Under the pieces are notes generated by a model that saw only the letters and a list, made by a program, of their open reading frames with translations, did not search any database and was not told where the DNA came from. DNA of 64,000 nt from Anthostomella pinea (lineage: Eukaryota > Ascomycota > Sordariomycetes > Xylariales > Xylariaceae): NCBI GenBank assembly GCA_963556695.1, contig CAUWAG010000010.1, forward strand, positions 1,798,001 to 1,862,000. The letters run 5' to 3'. Within the stretch, counting starts at the first letter, position 1. Each line of letters opens with the position of its first letter. Shown here one piece after another: positions 43,601 to 55,026 of the stretch. Position numbers and translations under genes: made by a program.

Positions 43601-45018
43601 TAAATGTTTACGCGTGTGCCACTAATGTTGGGCGTCCGAGTGGTGGGTGGGGCATGGTAGTAAATGTTATGCCCTGTACGGAATCTGTCAAACTCCGTAC
43701 TACAGTAGACGACCAAGCACAGCGAAGCCGAGCAACTGTAGTAGAACACGTCCTCCCTTCCTAGCAGATGGTCAACGACATCCCACAGAAGATCATCCCC
43801 GTATACCTATTCGGAAACCAAGATCTATCATATTCTCACCCACCTCCCCTATTCGCCGCGAAGGAATGCTGCAGCATAAGGTTCATGCCTATTCGGAAGA
43901 TGCCGTCTCTCAATCAGGTAGGTTCTCGTATCCAAGCAGCATCAACGGTTCAACAACAGTATTCTCCCCAGCCGGCCCCTTTCACCAAGCAAGTATGTAC
44001 CACCAACGGTAACGGTACGGAGTGCCGCGCACCTGGCAAGATATCAGCGAGCAACTCTCGCTCACTCAACCGTGAATAACGAGCTCTCGATCTCAAGGTA
44101 GGTGCCGCATGGAACAAGATTACATAGAGGATATTGTCACAATACCGGACGACGAGAACGACATCGGTAGACTTCGTGAGCGTGTTTGAAATTTCCATAT
44201 AGCAGTGTCATGGTCACGTAGCAAAACCCCCAAAATGTACGCGGGGGTGGGGGGGAGGGGGAAGGGGGATTGGGGGTGGAGGTTGACTTCTCACGCGCTA
44301 TGTCAGTAGGGCAAGCCACTCAGGCCAAAGCACAAGAGAACAGCTCCAAGATTCACCTTTCTACTAAGAAGTTCCTACTAGAGGGACGAAGTCGCTCGAA
44401 GGGGCACAAACCTCTTCTCACACGCTGAAGCCGACACCTTAACTGGCCTCACCTCACTAATTTTTACTCTCACACCGTGGAGCGGACTAAATGTGCGTTG
44501 CAAGAAACCGTACTGGAATTCTTTGAGTCGAAATGCCAAAAACTATATACACAATTTGTCCGTATTCAGACACAGGGATGCTCATATTCGAGTTTCAATC
44601 CCCTGATCTTAGCTCGATTGATCGAGTCTTAGGGGGTTGCTGCCCATATGTATATAGCAGGAGAACTGAATCTTTCACCCCTATACGACACATGCTCCGA
44701 ATCTGACAATCTCCATGTTCGAACTTGGTGGCTGCAGAGGGCCAAGGACTCAACCAACGATCGCGTGATCTTTTTGCAAAATGAGGAATTCAAATCTACA
44801 ACGGCCGCCGTGGTGGTATCACTAGTATGATGATGACAAGGAAATGATAATGCAGGAAAAGGAGGGGAAAACTCCTCCACGCCAAAAGATTCAGAGCCAT
44901 GATCTGTTAACCGGGTCTGGTGTCTCTTTGTGCCAGGTCAGGTGTACTGATTGCCCGATGCTATCAAAGTAACCGATTCCATAGGGGCCGGGTGGGTAAA
45001 CAATGAAGATAATGTTTG
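43601..45018. other. Intergenic, nothing recognised
   Basis: A short frame from 43768 (VNDIPQKIIPVYLFGNQDLS) is open for about 100 codons but has no family I can defend. A G-rich run lies at about 44241-44282. No gene is supported. Confidence 0.4.
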
Positions 45019-46947
45019 TCACAAGACCAAACAGTCTGATATGGTCCTGCGGGCGATACGAGATCTGTCAATGATAAAAGATCTTCGTGTAGGAGAGTCT
45101 GCAGTGAGTTCAGCCCGTGGAGCTCGAAGAGAGCATGTGAGGATAATGGCAGTGCGTGGTAAGTGGAATGGAAGAGACGGAATAATGGATCGGGGGAAAT
45201 TAAAAAGGAGGTTGGCTAACCATCGGTTCGAATCCCATTCCACAATCCAACGACAGGATATCTTCAGCCTCTCCCGGACGCTCGAGGTGGCTAGTAACCT
45301 ATACTTCTCCTCCTCTTTGACGGGCAATATACTGGCAAACCACCAAGGGAAGATGGCCGGGTCCGTAGGACAGTCCCCATAGATGGCCAGCACCCGAGCA
45401 GCTAACCACGCCACACTTTGAGCCCGCATCCTGGTAACGAAATTGATACCGACGTCAACGAGTTCTTGCGTCGACATTGTTTCCAAGTCGTCTAGAGAGA
45501 TGGGAACAGGTGGCGACCGAACGGGCCCAGAAGACTGTGGATGCGCTGGGTCGCGTGGTTCGGTGGGTGAAGTGAAGGTCCGCACGCCAACCCCGCGCAT
45601 GGTCTCAGATGCCTCTATTGCCTCCTCTTCTGCGACGCTGATATCATCAAGTTTTGCGATGTTCGCGACAGCGTATCCGTCCAACCACCCATCGCGAGTC
45701 ACTCGGAAACGTGAGACGCCAACGGTTTCTAGGAGGCTGCGGCCATCAGGGAAGAATTCGATACTGACAATACGAAGAAGCGTTCCGAGTTCCATAAAAT
45801 TGGCTTCACCAGGGACATTTTGAGGCTTCGCCATGACCATGCCGAAAGTCCGATCGGCCTCCATCGCACGCCGGATCATCAGGCGATATCGTGGCTCGAA
45901 GACGTGGAGAAAAAGTGGCATGGACGGAAAAGAGAGGGTGCAGACAAACAGCGGAATGTCAAACCCTCCATGGTTGGCCTGTTGTTCGAGCCTGTGCGCT
46001 TGGGAGCGGAGTGCGACCTTATCAGCCCAGAACCCGTTGATCATGCTGCAAAGACGGTCATTCGAAGGCACCGATTGCGGATCGAGTTGTGACTGCATGG
46101 AAAGGCCGCGTCTGCATATGGGGCACATATCCGAATGATCGAGGATCCTGTGCAGACAAGACCGACAAAATGTGTGCCCACAGGTTGTCGTCAGGGGGTC
46201 GAGGAAGAGCGCGTAGCAGACCTGGCAATCCATCTCCGTCTTGAATGATTCTTTCAGCTTGTGGAAAATGGCTGTATCAACCGCTTCGATCTCATCGTTA
46301 CCAGCGTCCACCGTTGAAAACGAGACTTCGCACCCATAATCTAGCTTGCCGAGCTCGGCCAGTGTGTAAGTTGCGACAACACGGCCACCCTTGAGTACTC
46401 TCGACTCTTTTTCTTTCTCTTCCATCGAGGGGATGCCGGCGACATCCCAGCGACCCTGCACCTCCACGTACGTCGATACCTCAGATTGCACCGACCCATC
46501 CCTCTCCAACTCTAGCGCAGCCTTCACGAAGGTCAGTGCCTTATTCATTGTTACATCGACGGCGCAATCAGCAGCCGCATGCTCCTTCCTGCAGTCTGGA
46601 AACGGGCATTCGAAGCCTCGCAGTCGATTCTCTGTGGCCGGCCATGATATGTTCGTTCGCACATGGGTCGGAGGTCGGCAGCTTCTGCAGATACTCTTGC
46701 CGCACGGCAGCGTCGTCGGCTCTTGTATGATCCTCGAGCATATTGGGCATTGGAGGAGGCGGATGATCTGTCGAACGTCCCTGACGGCATCGAGTAGAAG
46801 GGCCGCGGCGCGCGTGGGGTGCTCGGTACCAGCTGGGTTGGGAGCTAGAGCATCATCCTTGTGGGATCGCGACAACGAAGTTGGGCTGTCAGAGGGTGTT
46901 GACAGAGGTAAGCTCGGCGGAGAAACGTTCGCCTGGATTGAGGACAT
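45019..46947 (-). CDS. RING-finger and LON-domain protein (CRGA/LONRF type)
   Basis: A single-exon reading of 642 residues. RING 1 begins at about 67 (LQCPICSRIIQEPTTLPCGK, then ICRSC). RING 2 spans about 241-279 (CQVCYALFLDPLTTTCGHTF, CRSCLHRILDHSDMCPICRR). The LON substrate-binding domain runs from about 330 (PLFVCTLSFPSMPLFLHVFE, PRYRLMIRRAM, ending near REEKYRLLATSSVRERLKI). The layout matches LONRF proteins and Mucor CrgA, which act as ubiquitin ligases rather than proteases; there is no AAA or protease domain. The last 55 residues (after WIVEWDSNRW) do not look conserved, so the true end may involve a small intron. The start is the ATG opening MSSIQANVSPPSLPLSTPSD. Confidence 0.88.
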   Translation of the reverse strand: MSSIQANVSPPSLPLSTPSDSPTSLSRSHKDDALAPNPAGTEHPTRAAALLLDAVRDVRQIIRLLQCPICSRIIQEPTTLPCGKSICRSCRPPTHVRTNISWPATENRLRGFECPFPDCRKEHAAADCAVDVTMNKALTFVKAALELERDGSVQSEVSTYVEVQGRWDVAGIPSMEEKEKESRVLKGGRVVATYTLAELGKLDYGCEVSFSTVDAGNDEIEAVDTAIFHKLKESFKTEMDCQVCYALFLDPLTTTCGHTFCRSCLHRILDHSDMCPICRRGLSMQSQLDPQSVPSNDRLCSMINGFWADKVALRSQAHRLEQQANHGGFDIPLFVCTLSFPSMPLFLHVFEPRYRLMIRRAMEADRTFGMVMAKPQNVPGEANFMELGTLLRIVSIEFFPDGRSLLETVGVSRFRVTRDGWLDGYAVANIAKLDDISVAEEEAIEASETMRGVGVRTFTSPTEPRDPAHPQSSGPVRSPPVPISLDDLETMSTQELVDVGINFVTRMRAQSVAWLAARVLAIYGDCPTDPAIFPWWFASILPVKEEEKYRLLATSSVRERLKISCRWIVEWDSNRWLANLLFNFPRSIIPSLPFHLPRTAIILTCSLRAPRAELTADSPTRRSFIIDRSRIARRTISDCLVL

Positions 46948-49750
46948 GAAAATTTCAAGTCATCCAGCTTGGGTGCCGGGCTGCCAGATGATACCTCGAA
47001 GGTGGTTTGGTGATTTTATGTGACGTCTTCGCCGGAGATGCCTGCACACGGTGACGGTGATATGCGCAGCCGGTGGTTCCAGAGACTCGATGCGCCTCCT
47101 GGTATGATGGTGGGATGCACGCACACGATCAAATTCGGCAAAGTCCCTAAGTCAAGACCAAAATCGTGTGCTGGTCTGCGACTGTGGGTGTGAGTAGGAT
47201 ACCGTGCGAGGAGATTGATTCGTGGTTCGTGACGGGCGCGGGCTCATGAATCGTAACCGTCTCACGCGGCATGCTTAGCGATCACCGGAAGGCCCAGGGT
47301 AGTAGGACTCGGAGACGGGCACGGCGTTATTTGTGAGAGTGAAGGAAAGTCGACACGCCGAGAAGCGTTCAAGACCCATTAGCAAAACAAGTGATATATA
47401 CGGCGCACCAACGGCAAGGCGAGGCAAGGCAAGGCAAAAGCACTTTCCAGTTTGGTGTGGACAGTCGAATATGTAGAAGGCATCATACATCTGGATGCTG
47501 GATCCTTCCAGTCCACCTTTGCAAGCGACGGGGATGTGGAGGACCGGCGCTAGCCAAAAGTGCCAGGCGCAGACGGCAGGAGGCAGTCAGGGCAGTCCAG
47601 ACGACAACAGGTGGATGGAAGTCCAATCAACAAGAAGTCCCCAAAGTCCCAGTTGGATGTCCCAGTGGAAGTCCCAGAAACACACCCTTGGAAGTCTCAA
47701 AAGTCCTGACGTCGTAGGGGTACTTGCCTAGCTTGTAACGGTCAGCTGCACCCACCCTGATTGGCCGAGTATGGCTGTGGTGGAGGGGCCGATCTCGATG
47801 CGGCAAGCGGCGGCGAGTGCCACTCATTGGACATTGGCCATTGGCCGACGGGCATTGTGTGACGCACATGAGGGCAGGCGCACGAGCAGCTGAGGTCTTT
47901 GATGGGACCCCTGGCAGCACCTGGCAGGGAGGCAGGCCCTGCTCTTTGACAGACAACTCATCATTGATGCCCGACTTCCAGGCACGGTCACTCGACAGAT
48001 ACCAATCCCAGCTGGACCCCTAAATCGCCTGACCTACCTACACCTTGAGCTATGGCTGGCCACCTGCAGACTTGCAAAGCCGGAGAGGCCGTTCGTCAAG
48101 TCTAACGCACTCCTGCTGGTCTACATTAGGCGCCAGCCACTGTCGTTGCCGTTAAGGGAAACGGTCAGCCAGGACGACCAAGCGCTCGCTGACCCGACGG
48201 ACATGGAGCTAATTGCAATGGATGACGACGTCTCGCTTTCGCTTATTACCTGATGTGGAATGGCACAAGAGGCAACACACGCGGGGGACATGAGAGAGAC
48301 TCCAATACGGTATTCCCGTCCCCAGTTCTCCGAGAGCGGCCCCGGCCAGATGGGGCCAGTCGATGATGACCGGTTGCATACTGCCTGCGGTCCACTCGGT
48401 GACCCAATACCTGGCGACTGTGGTACACCTCTACAAAGATCTCAGAGAAGGCCTCCTCGATATCAATATCGGTGTCTACCTAGGTGCCAAACAAGCCGGC
48501 CACTCGCTCTGAGTTACAGTCCACTATCGGGTAGGTAGGGAGCTTGGAAGGACCAAGCTTCATCAAGCTTCATGAAGCATCCTCGCCTATCGTTTTCCCG
48601 AGGAATGTCTAGTTATCAGACGGTTGAGAAACCGAAAAAAGGGGTCTTCCTGCCTGTTGCAAGGCCTGCAGAAAGTGGCTTTAGGTACCGCTACCAAAAG
48701 ATACCTATCCTAACAATCTCAAGTCACCCATTTTAGACTGCGCTGTCTCATCTCTAGTGGCCGAAACGGGTCCCCTTTCGCGAACACACGGCTCCAGCTT
48801 GCGATGACAGCACGCGAGCCTCGATCCGACATCAGGCGACCAGGCCTGACCATCGACGCTACAGGATGTGCCACACATATGCCAAGTGAACTAACCGAAC
48901 AGAGACCGACATTTTCAGCCTCCAGGACCCTTTCCCGTCCTCTCCGCTGCGTGTTCCTTGTCCAGATCGACTCAAGCAGTGGGCGCTGCAGTCTACGCCG
49001 TCCGTTCCCATCACGACTTTCCGAATCTAGACATGCTGCAACGACCGAGGAGTAGGTTCGTCACATTGGCCACCCAGTCTGCTTGCATACGAGCTACGCG
49101 TACATACATACGGCCGCCGAAGCAATGACAAGGCAAGTTTCGGTGCAGATTCCAGAACAACTGTCAACAACCCGAGATGTGCGACTGGGATATGGACCAT
49201 GGATGCTCTCCCCCAACCCACATTACGAACGGGCACGGCTCTTTTCAGCCTCAACAACCTTACCTACCTGCTTTTTATATATGTATGACGCTTAAACAGA
49301 CGTCGTGGATCTCCGGGCCCGACCACATCGACTCGCCCTACGTACATGATATATTTCCTCGCCCTCGCACCCCTGCCTGTCACATTGTCTTTGCCGGGAT
49401 ATTGCAGCAACTATGCGGGGCAAGCGGGGTTCTCAAGAGTCCGAGTTGACTATCGAGAATGAAAAGCGGAATCTCGCCGCTCTTGTCGGATGCATGTAGG
49501 CACCGCAATTCCGAGCCGTCGTGGACGTCAAATCCGCAAGGCAAGCAACTTGATCCCCTGCCTCATGACTTTCCAAGTCCTCTACTTCGTAACTTGATAC
49601 TGGACTCGGAGATCGATAATCATGCATTCCGACCGGACAACCTGATAGTCAGCCAGTGCTGCTCTTCGTCAAGTGCCACAAGCAACCGTGGCAAATCTCG
49701 TCATAACCGCCTCATCACCGTATCGGACACACAGTCAATATGGTCATAGG
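46948..49750. other. Gene desert, nothing recognised
   Basis: Upstream of the RING-LON gene. A short (GCAAG)n-like run (GGCAAGGCGAGGCAAGGCAA) lies at about 47411-47435. Open frames of 60-110 codons overlap on both strands and have no motifs. No gene is supported. Confidence 0.45.
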
Positions 49751-49967
49751 TACACTGAACCCTCATAAGCCTCCGTACACTCCTCATCTACGAAGCGAAA
49801 GTGCTTTCATCATCAATGGAATAAGCACATTGGAACAAGCATCAAAGATGACTTGATATCTATGAGCTGCTTATTCCTGTCTGCTTATTGCAGTATTTCC
49901 AAGAGCTTACGTGTGATCTGGATTCTTCTAACATGGCGCGTACGGAGACTTATGAGGGCTGAGTGTA
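49751..49967. mobile_element. MITE copy 3
   Basis: A 217-bp unit between TA at 49751-49752 and TA at 49966-49967. The left terminus CACTGAACCCTCATAAGCCT plus CCGTAC and the right inverse differ at few positions. The interior closely follows copy 1: GGAATAAGCA, GATATC, GAGCTGCTTATT, AGTATTTCCAA and GATCTGGATTCTT-like blocks in the same order. Confidence 0.92.
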
Positions 49968-51173
49968 CCCACGAGGACCTAGAACCTCCTCGATACCTGG
50001 AAAGAGAGAAGAAGAGTCAAAACAAGACTTGAATTATGATAATATCCATCCAACACCGATTTCCTTGGAGTTCTACGACATATGGCAGGTCTCTGCTTAC
50101 GCCCAGGGTTTCTATCACGTCTCTCTTCCTTGTTCATCTAGCATGGGAAAGTTGCTGCTATTCAGCACATGCAGCCACAGGAACCGCTCTTACGAATTCG
50201 CCATGTCGTGAGACTTGAAGTCAAGTCAAGACGCCTGTCGCAGAGACATTATAATCAGATTATTGCTCCGGCTCACCATACCTACTACCTACACTTATTA
50301 CTCCAACAAGCAGAATAGGCCTCCCTTACCATCAAGCTATCCATTTCCTGCCCTCCACCAGCTAACAATTTTCCATACCGCATGGTCTCATCTCGTCCTC
50401 ATCCTCATCTCACCCTACTTGCACCCCATCATGCCCATCTCATGATCTCAGATGATCTCACAACCCGGGCAACCCGAGAGTCCGGACCCCGACAAACCCG
50501 ATCCAATATGCCAAAACTCCACCGGCCCACACCGCCATCCGTTCTAACTTCTCCAGCCAAGATATCACAGGAGTAGGGGTGGAAAAACACGGTGTTCTAT
50601 CCAAAAACACAATACGACACAACACACGCATATAACACGTGTTGTAGCGCGTTGTGTTATTCGGGCCGGAACAACCTCCGGAACAGCCTCCGAAGCCCCG
50701 GTAAGGGTATATCCGGCTTCCGGTCAGCCATATGTGGGTCACTACCGACAATTTCCTCCGACTCCCGACAATTTCCCAGCCAAATTCAGGTGGTCCGTGG
50801 TACCCCTGGGTACTATCTACTACGTCACTACCAAGAAGCACACGTGTGCTATGGAAAGACACAATACAACACAATACAACACAATACAACACAGGTTTTG
50901 TGTTGTATTGTGTTTCTCAGACTCTATCCCTACATAGGAGCTCTCAAGCGGATCTGCCTCCACCATCTAGAACTTCAATGATCCGTCCTTACGCCCTGAA
51001 ACTATCACGTAAACGCCCATACGAAGACCACGCAAAAGACCAAAAATCGCCTCATCAACTCTCTCCCATTACCTAACACCTCCCATCCCCCAACGCAGTA
51101 TTTCGCAAGCCTCACCGTCTTAACGCTCGATAAGGTTCAGTTCGTCTATAAATAGCACACACAAGCAAACACC
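49968..51173. other. Intergenic with foldback repeat
   Basis: No gene is supported. The foldback unit at 50606-50914 is listed separately. Confidence 0.5.
50606..50914. repeat. Foldback repeat built on an ACAATACAACAC motif
   Basis: The right end carries a 16-bp perfect hairpin: 50878-50893 pairs with 50899-50914 around a 5-base loop, preceded by two more ACAATACAAC units. The left end (50606-50670) has an imperfect palindrome of the same motif (AACACAATACGACACAACAC against CGTGTTGTAGCGCGTTGTGTT). The two ends are also roughly inverse to each other, so the whole 309 bp may be a non-autonomous inverted-repeat element or a hairpin transcript locus. Confidence 0.5.
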
Positions 51174-51269
51174 GGCCGCTTGGCCCAATGGTAAGGCGTC
51201 TGACTACGATCCCGCTTCAGGCAGTGGTAGTTAATCAGGAGATTCTGGGTTCGAGCCCCAGGGTGGTCA
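51174..51269 (+). tRNA. tRNA-Arg (anticodon ACG) with a 24-nt intron
   Basis: The cloverleaf folds by eye. The acceptor stem GGCCGCT pairs with GGTGGTC, with several G-U pairs. The D arm is GCC-CAATGGTAA-GGC. Anticodon stem TCTGA pairs with TCAGG, anticodon ACG at 51206-51208. The T arm is CTGGG-TTCGAGC-CCCAG and the discriminator is A. The intron is 51210-51233, one base 3' of the anticodon, the normal position. Mature length without CCA is 72. Confidence 0.9.
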
Positions 51270-51271
51270 TC

Positions 51272-51276
51272 TTTTT
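51272..51276 (+). terminator. RNA polymerase III T-run terminator
   Basis: Five T follow two bases after the tRNA 3' end, the usual pol III stop signal. Confidence 0.8.
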
Positions 51277-52179
51277 GCTGCTCTACTGCCCGTTGACCTC
51301 GTCTGAGGCTGTCGACATTTTTCTCATTTACCCTTTCAATTTTTCCACCGCAATGCATCGTGGAGGTCTACTTGCTGGGTCTCTGGCGATTTGGATCTGA
51401 AGCGTCAAATTTTTCACTGTGGATCCGACACACATAACGCAGTGCAACATGGAGGTCTGCTTGATGGGCTCCAGGCGGCTAAATGGAAAGGCGCCAAACT
51501 TCTTTGTGGATTTAATTCGGGTAAGGTATCTTGGACGTTGGGGGATATCCAGAGCAGCAAGCAGCACATAGGGTCGGAGTGCAGGTACGGTCGATAATTG
51601 AAGCAGACACTCATCATTGTGAAGCACACACTCATCAACTCCCAAGTTCGTCAATGCCAACCACCGAAATGACACTTTGGAAAAAGTCACATCTTTTCAA
51701 GACAGTACCATTCGTACATTTGATGTGCACGTAGCTAGCGATCCAACAATCCATGCCTACCTATCCAGCCCTTTGCGCCGTCGACCAACCCAACCCAGCC
51801 CAACCCAATACACCAAAGAATGCATGCATGCTCCAAGAGTCGTACGGACGTAGAGACGTCAGTTACAGCCAGACTTCGGCCCAAGATATGGTGGTGGTTA
51901 CAACACCAATAACGACAAACCCATCGCTTTTTGTTCAATGGCAGATGACCTGCCACGCCCATCCCAAACCATGCCCTAAGGTAGAAAGGGGAGGGGCATC
52001 CCTAGATAGGTAGGAATCGAAACAATGTTATCGCTGTTTGCCCAAATAGGCAATCCACCGGGAGCGTTGTTCCCAACCATCTCAGACCGGGTTAATCAGC
52101 AAGCTCCCTATCTATCTTCAATTCCTTCTTTCCGCTGTTTCTTTCTTCTTTGCTTTCTTCCTCAACTCTCGATTATCAT
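51277..52179. other. Intergenic, nothing recognised
   Basis: A near-duplicated segment is visible: TGCATCGTGGAGGTCTACTTGCTGG (from about 51354) recurs as GTGCAACATGGAGGTCTGCTTGATGG (from about 51442), each followed by a GGCG-containing stretch and AATTTTT- or AACTTCT-like text. No gene is supported. Confidence 0.4.
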
Positions 52180-53579
52180 TCACCGACGCTCCGCCCACCG
52201 CCCCTTCGTCGAGGCGGACCGGTTCAGCGCGAGCCAGCGGCCGATATTGCCAAAGCACACGCAGCAGCAGAACAGCACGTTGAGCATCCATATGCCCGTG
52301 GCGAGCGTCTCCTGGGTCGCGAGCCCGCCGAGGATCGGGGTCCCCTCCTGCTGTTGCGCGTAGCTCGAATTATTGTGGCTGTTGTGGTGGTGGCCGTTGT
52401 TGGGGTTATACAACCCCCCAAACGCCGAAGGCGACGAAGAAGAGTGCCCGTTTATGGTGGGGATGGGCACCATGTCCGGCTGCAGCCCCATCAGCACGGC
52501 CGAGCCCGTCAGGCCCACGGCCGACGACACGACGAAGCCCGGAACGGAGCGGTCGATCAGGAACCAGAGCACCGGGTTGACGAGCGCGAGCGTGAGCGAG
52601 ACTTGGAGGGTCGAGTCCCAGGGCAGTTTGCGCTGCGCAATGTTGTTAGTGCCGTAGTTCATGTAGAGATCATGGATACTGCGTGACTCACAATGGCAAA
52701 AGCGATCCCGACAAACATCCCAATCCCCCTAACCGCCAGCGCCCAATCCGTACCGCCAACCCCAACCCCGGCACCAGTACCGGGCTCCTTGTCCGCATCG
52801 CCAGCCTCCGACGCTATGTCCACCACCTCCTCGCCGCCAAACGCGCCCTCCCACACGCCGTCGAACCACGGCAGCAGGCTCCCCAGCACCAGCCCCGACG
52901 CGGCCCAGAACGCCATGTACCGCCAGTCGCAGCCGGACGGCCCGACGATGCTCTCCATTCGGAAGGCGCCGACCGAGCGTTGCCGGTCCTGCACCTGCGC
53001 CACCAGTAGCCCGCACAGCATGCCTAGGCCCGACAGCAGTACGCCGCGTAGGCCGAGGTAGAGTATTGAGGCCGCCTTCGACGGCGGCACTGTGTGGATA
53101 ACAGGGTGTAGGGACGAGCGCCGCCTGCTCGTCCGGTGTGCTGATGTTGCCGTCCGTTCCTTTTGCAGCTCGTAGCCAAGCACACGATCAATATCAAACT
53201 CGCGCGTCGCCGGCGTCTCGGCGCCCGTGCCCCAGGGCGTCGTCAGCTCGTCGCCAGGGGCGTAGAACCGGTCCCGGCCGTACGTCGTCGGGGCGTAGAT
53301 GCCCATCAGCGTCGAGCTCGTCAGGTTCAGTACCGACTGGGCGCGGCTGAGGGTGTCGGACTCGCTGGGCGAGGGTACCGCATTGTTGTTGTGGTTGTTG
53401 TTGCGCCGCCGCGGGTCGAGGAGGCGCGAGTTCAGCGAGTCGAGGTTGAGTGGTGAATCGGTGTCGGGCGTGGGTGGGAACGAGTCCTCGTCTGGTGGTG
53501 ATGGCTCTCGTAGGCTCAGGCCGAAGGGGCGGCGGGGGACGGGCCGTAGAACCGGTGGCCCATCTGAGTAGTCGGTCAT
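52180..53579 (-). CDS. INSIG-domain ER membrane protein
   Basis: Exons 53579-52692 and 52632-52180 give 446 residues, with a 59-nt GT-AG intron. The N-terminal 150 residues are disordered (Pro, Ser and Asn runs). The INSIG-type membrane domain then follows with helices at ASILYLGLRGVLLSGLGMLC, YMAFWAASGLVLGSLLPWFD (preceded by the family signature GPSGCDWRYM), LAVRGIGMFVGIAFAI-RKLPWDS across the intron, LALVNPVLWFLIDRSVPGF, and a last helix TGIWMLNVLFCCCVCFGNIG. INSIG proteins (Ins1 in fission yeast, Nsg1/2 in budding yeast) bind HMG-CoA reductase and tune sterol synthesis at the ER. It ends WAERR without a lesion. Poly-Asn/His runs lie in both linkers. Confidence 0.9.
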
Positions 53580-55026
53580 GGTTGCGATTCACGGTGGTGG
53601 TTCAAAGACGAGTTCTCTATGGGATATAGTTCGTAATAGATAAGTTGACCAAGCGAAGTTGTCTGTGGAGAGGATTTGGTCGATGTGTCGAGGAAGCTCG
53701 ACTTTTGTTGAGACGGAGGGACTGGCAGACTGAGCTGCGTGTGCTGTTGCGTAACCCCGAACTCTTTAAAGGCACTGACCCAATGCCGAGGGCACTCGTT
53801 GCTGCTCGAGGAGGAGGAGGAGGAGGAACTCTATTATTAAGACCTGGACCCGTACCAGCTCTGGTCGCTCTCAAACTTTGGGGTCAGGTAGGTGAGGAGC
53901 TGGTTGTCAAAGTGAACACAAAGGTGCCGGGGCGGCGCCACAATAGCTGGGATTGGCAGCTGATTTTAAGACACAGGTCGGATCGGGACGGGTGAAGCAC
54001 AAGAAGACAAGATTTGACGCCAGCACGAGAACAGCAAGTGGCTAAAGTGGCAGCCAGCGTAGCAGTTGTGTATATCAATAATGTGCTTATGTGTGTGTAC
54101 GTATGTGTCGTGCAAGCAGAGCAGTTCAATCAGAAAAGGGCAAAAGCTGTCTCTGATGTTGTGTTTTGCAGCAGATGCGACCTCAGACCTGACCCAATTC
54201 ATCCATCATCCATCATCCATCGCCCCCCCGCAGGCGTCAAACCACAGCCCAGACCACTACACCCACTTTGCTACCCACTGTAGCGCCCCGAAAACGAGGT
54301 GGAGCCAGGTTTTTGCATCTGCCCGAGGGGGAAATATGATCTCGATTCCAGTCTGTGTATCTACTGCTTACTGGTCATAATAACGACGATATCCCTAGAT
54401 TTAGGCTCTCGCCTACACATCTGCTGACTATCGGTCATGTGCGGCCCAGTGGCACAGGAGATCGCAATTGGTGAAGCGGTAACAGCACATGTCCTCACTT
54501 CCATGGACGGTGACACGGTGAGACCTCATACGGGTGAAACTGGAATCACATGCTCCGATGATCAATCCATGCGTCTACGTCCCGCAGCTGGCTGGGCCGG
54601 CTCTTCTACACGCGACCCCTGATTGGCTATTACCCCACAAACTGGTCGAGACTTGAAGTTCCTTTCCGCATTAATCCTGCCCGTCGCCCTCTAGCTCGAC
54701 GAGCGGTTCCAGGGGTCAATGAAGTGGCTCAATTGGCCACCAGCCAGGCACACCCGCAAACCCGGCACAACACGAGCTACAGCTTTGTAAACACCCCATG
54801 CTAGATGCCAAGTTCATGTCGAAGGTAATGGTAATTCTTGCCCTCGGGCGTTAATGGGAAAGGCATCAAGATGGTGTGGAACCTGGCAAGAGCTGAAAAT
54901 GGTCAGGCCGGGGGGTTGGATATCCGCAAGAAAGTCGCCAGACTGCTGTCAACGTCGTGATTGACCACTGGTATAGAATCGTCCATGCAGAACATACTGG
55001 TTCTTTTGCTACGAACCTGTTTTTCC
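53580..55026. other. Intergenic, nothing recognised
   Basis: INSIG promoter on the left, MAK11 3' end on the right. A GAGGAG run lies at about 53810-53832 and CATCCATCATCCATC at about 54200-54220. No gene is supported. Confidence 0.5.

Noticed and set aside
43768..44079. Frame opening VNDIPQKIIPVYLFGNQDLS, faintly like the start of a polyketide synthase SAT domain
   Set aside because: Only a few residues match and no downstream SAT or PKS motif follows.
45215..45250. GGTTCGAATCCCATTCC resembling a tRNA T-arm
   Set aside because: No acceptor, D or anticodon arms pair around it, and it lies inside the RING-LON coding frame (IVEWDSNRW).
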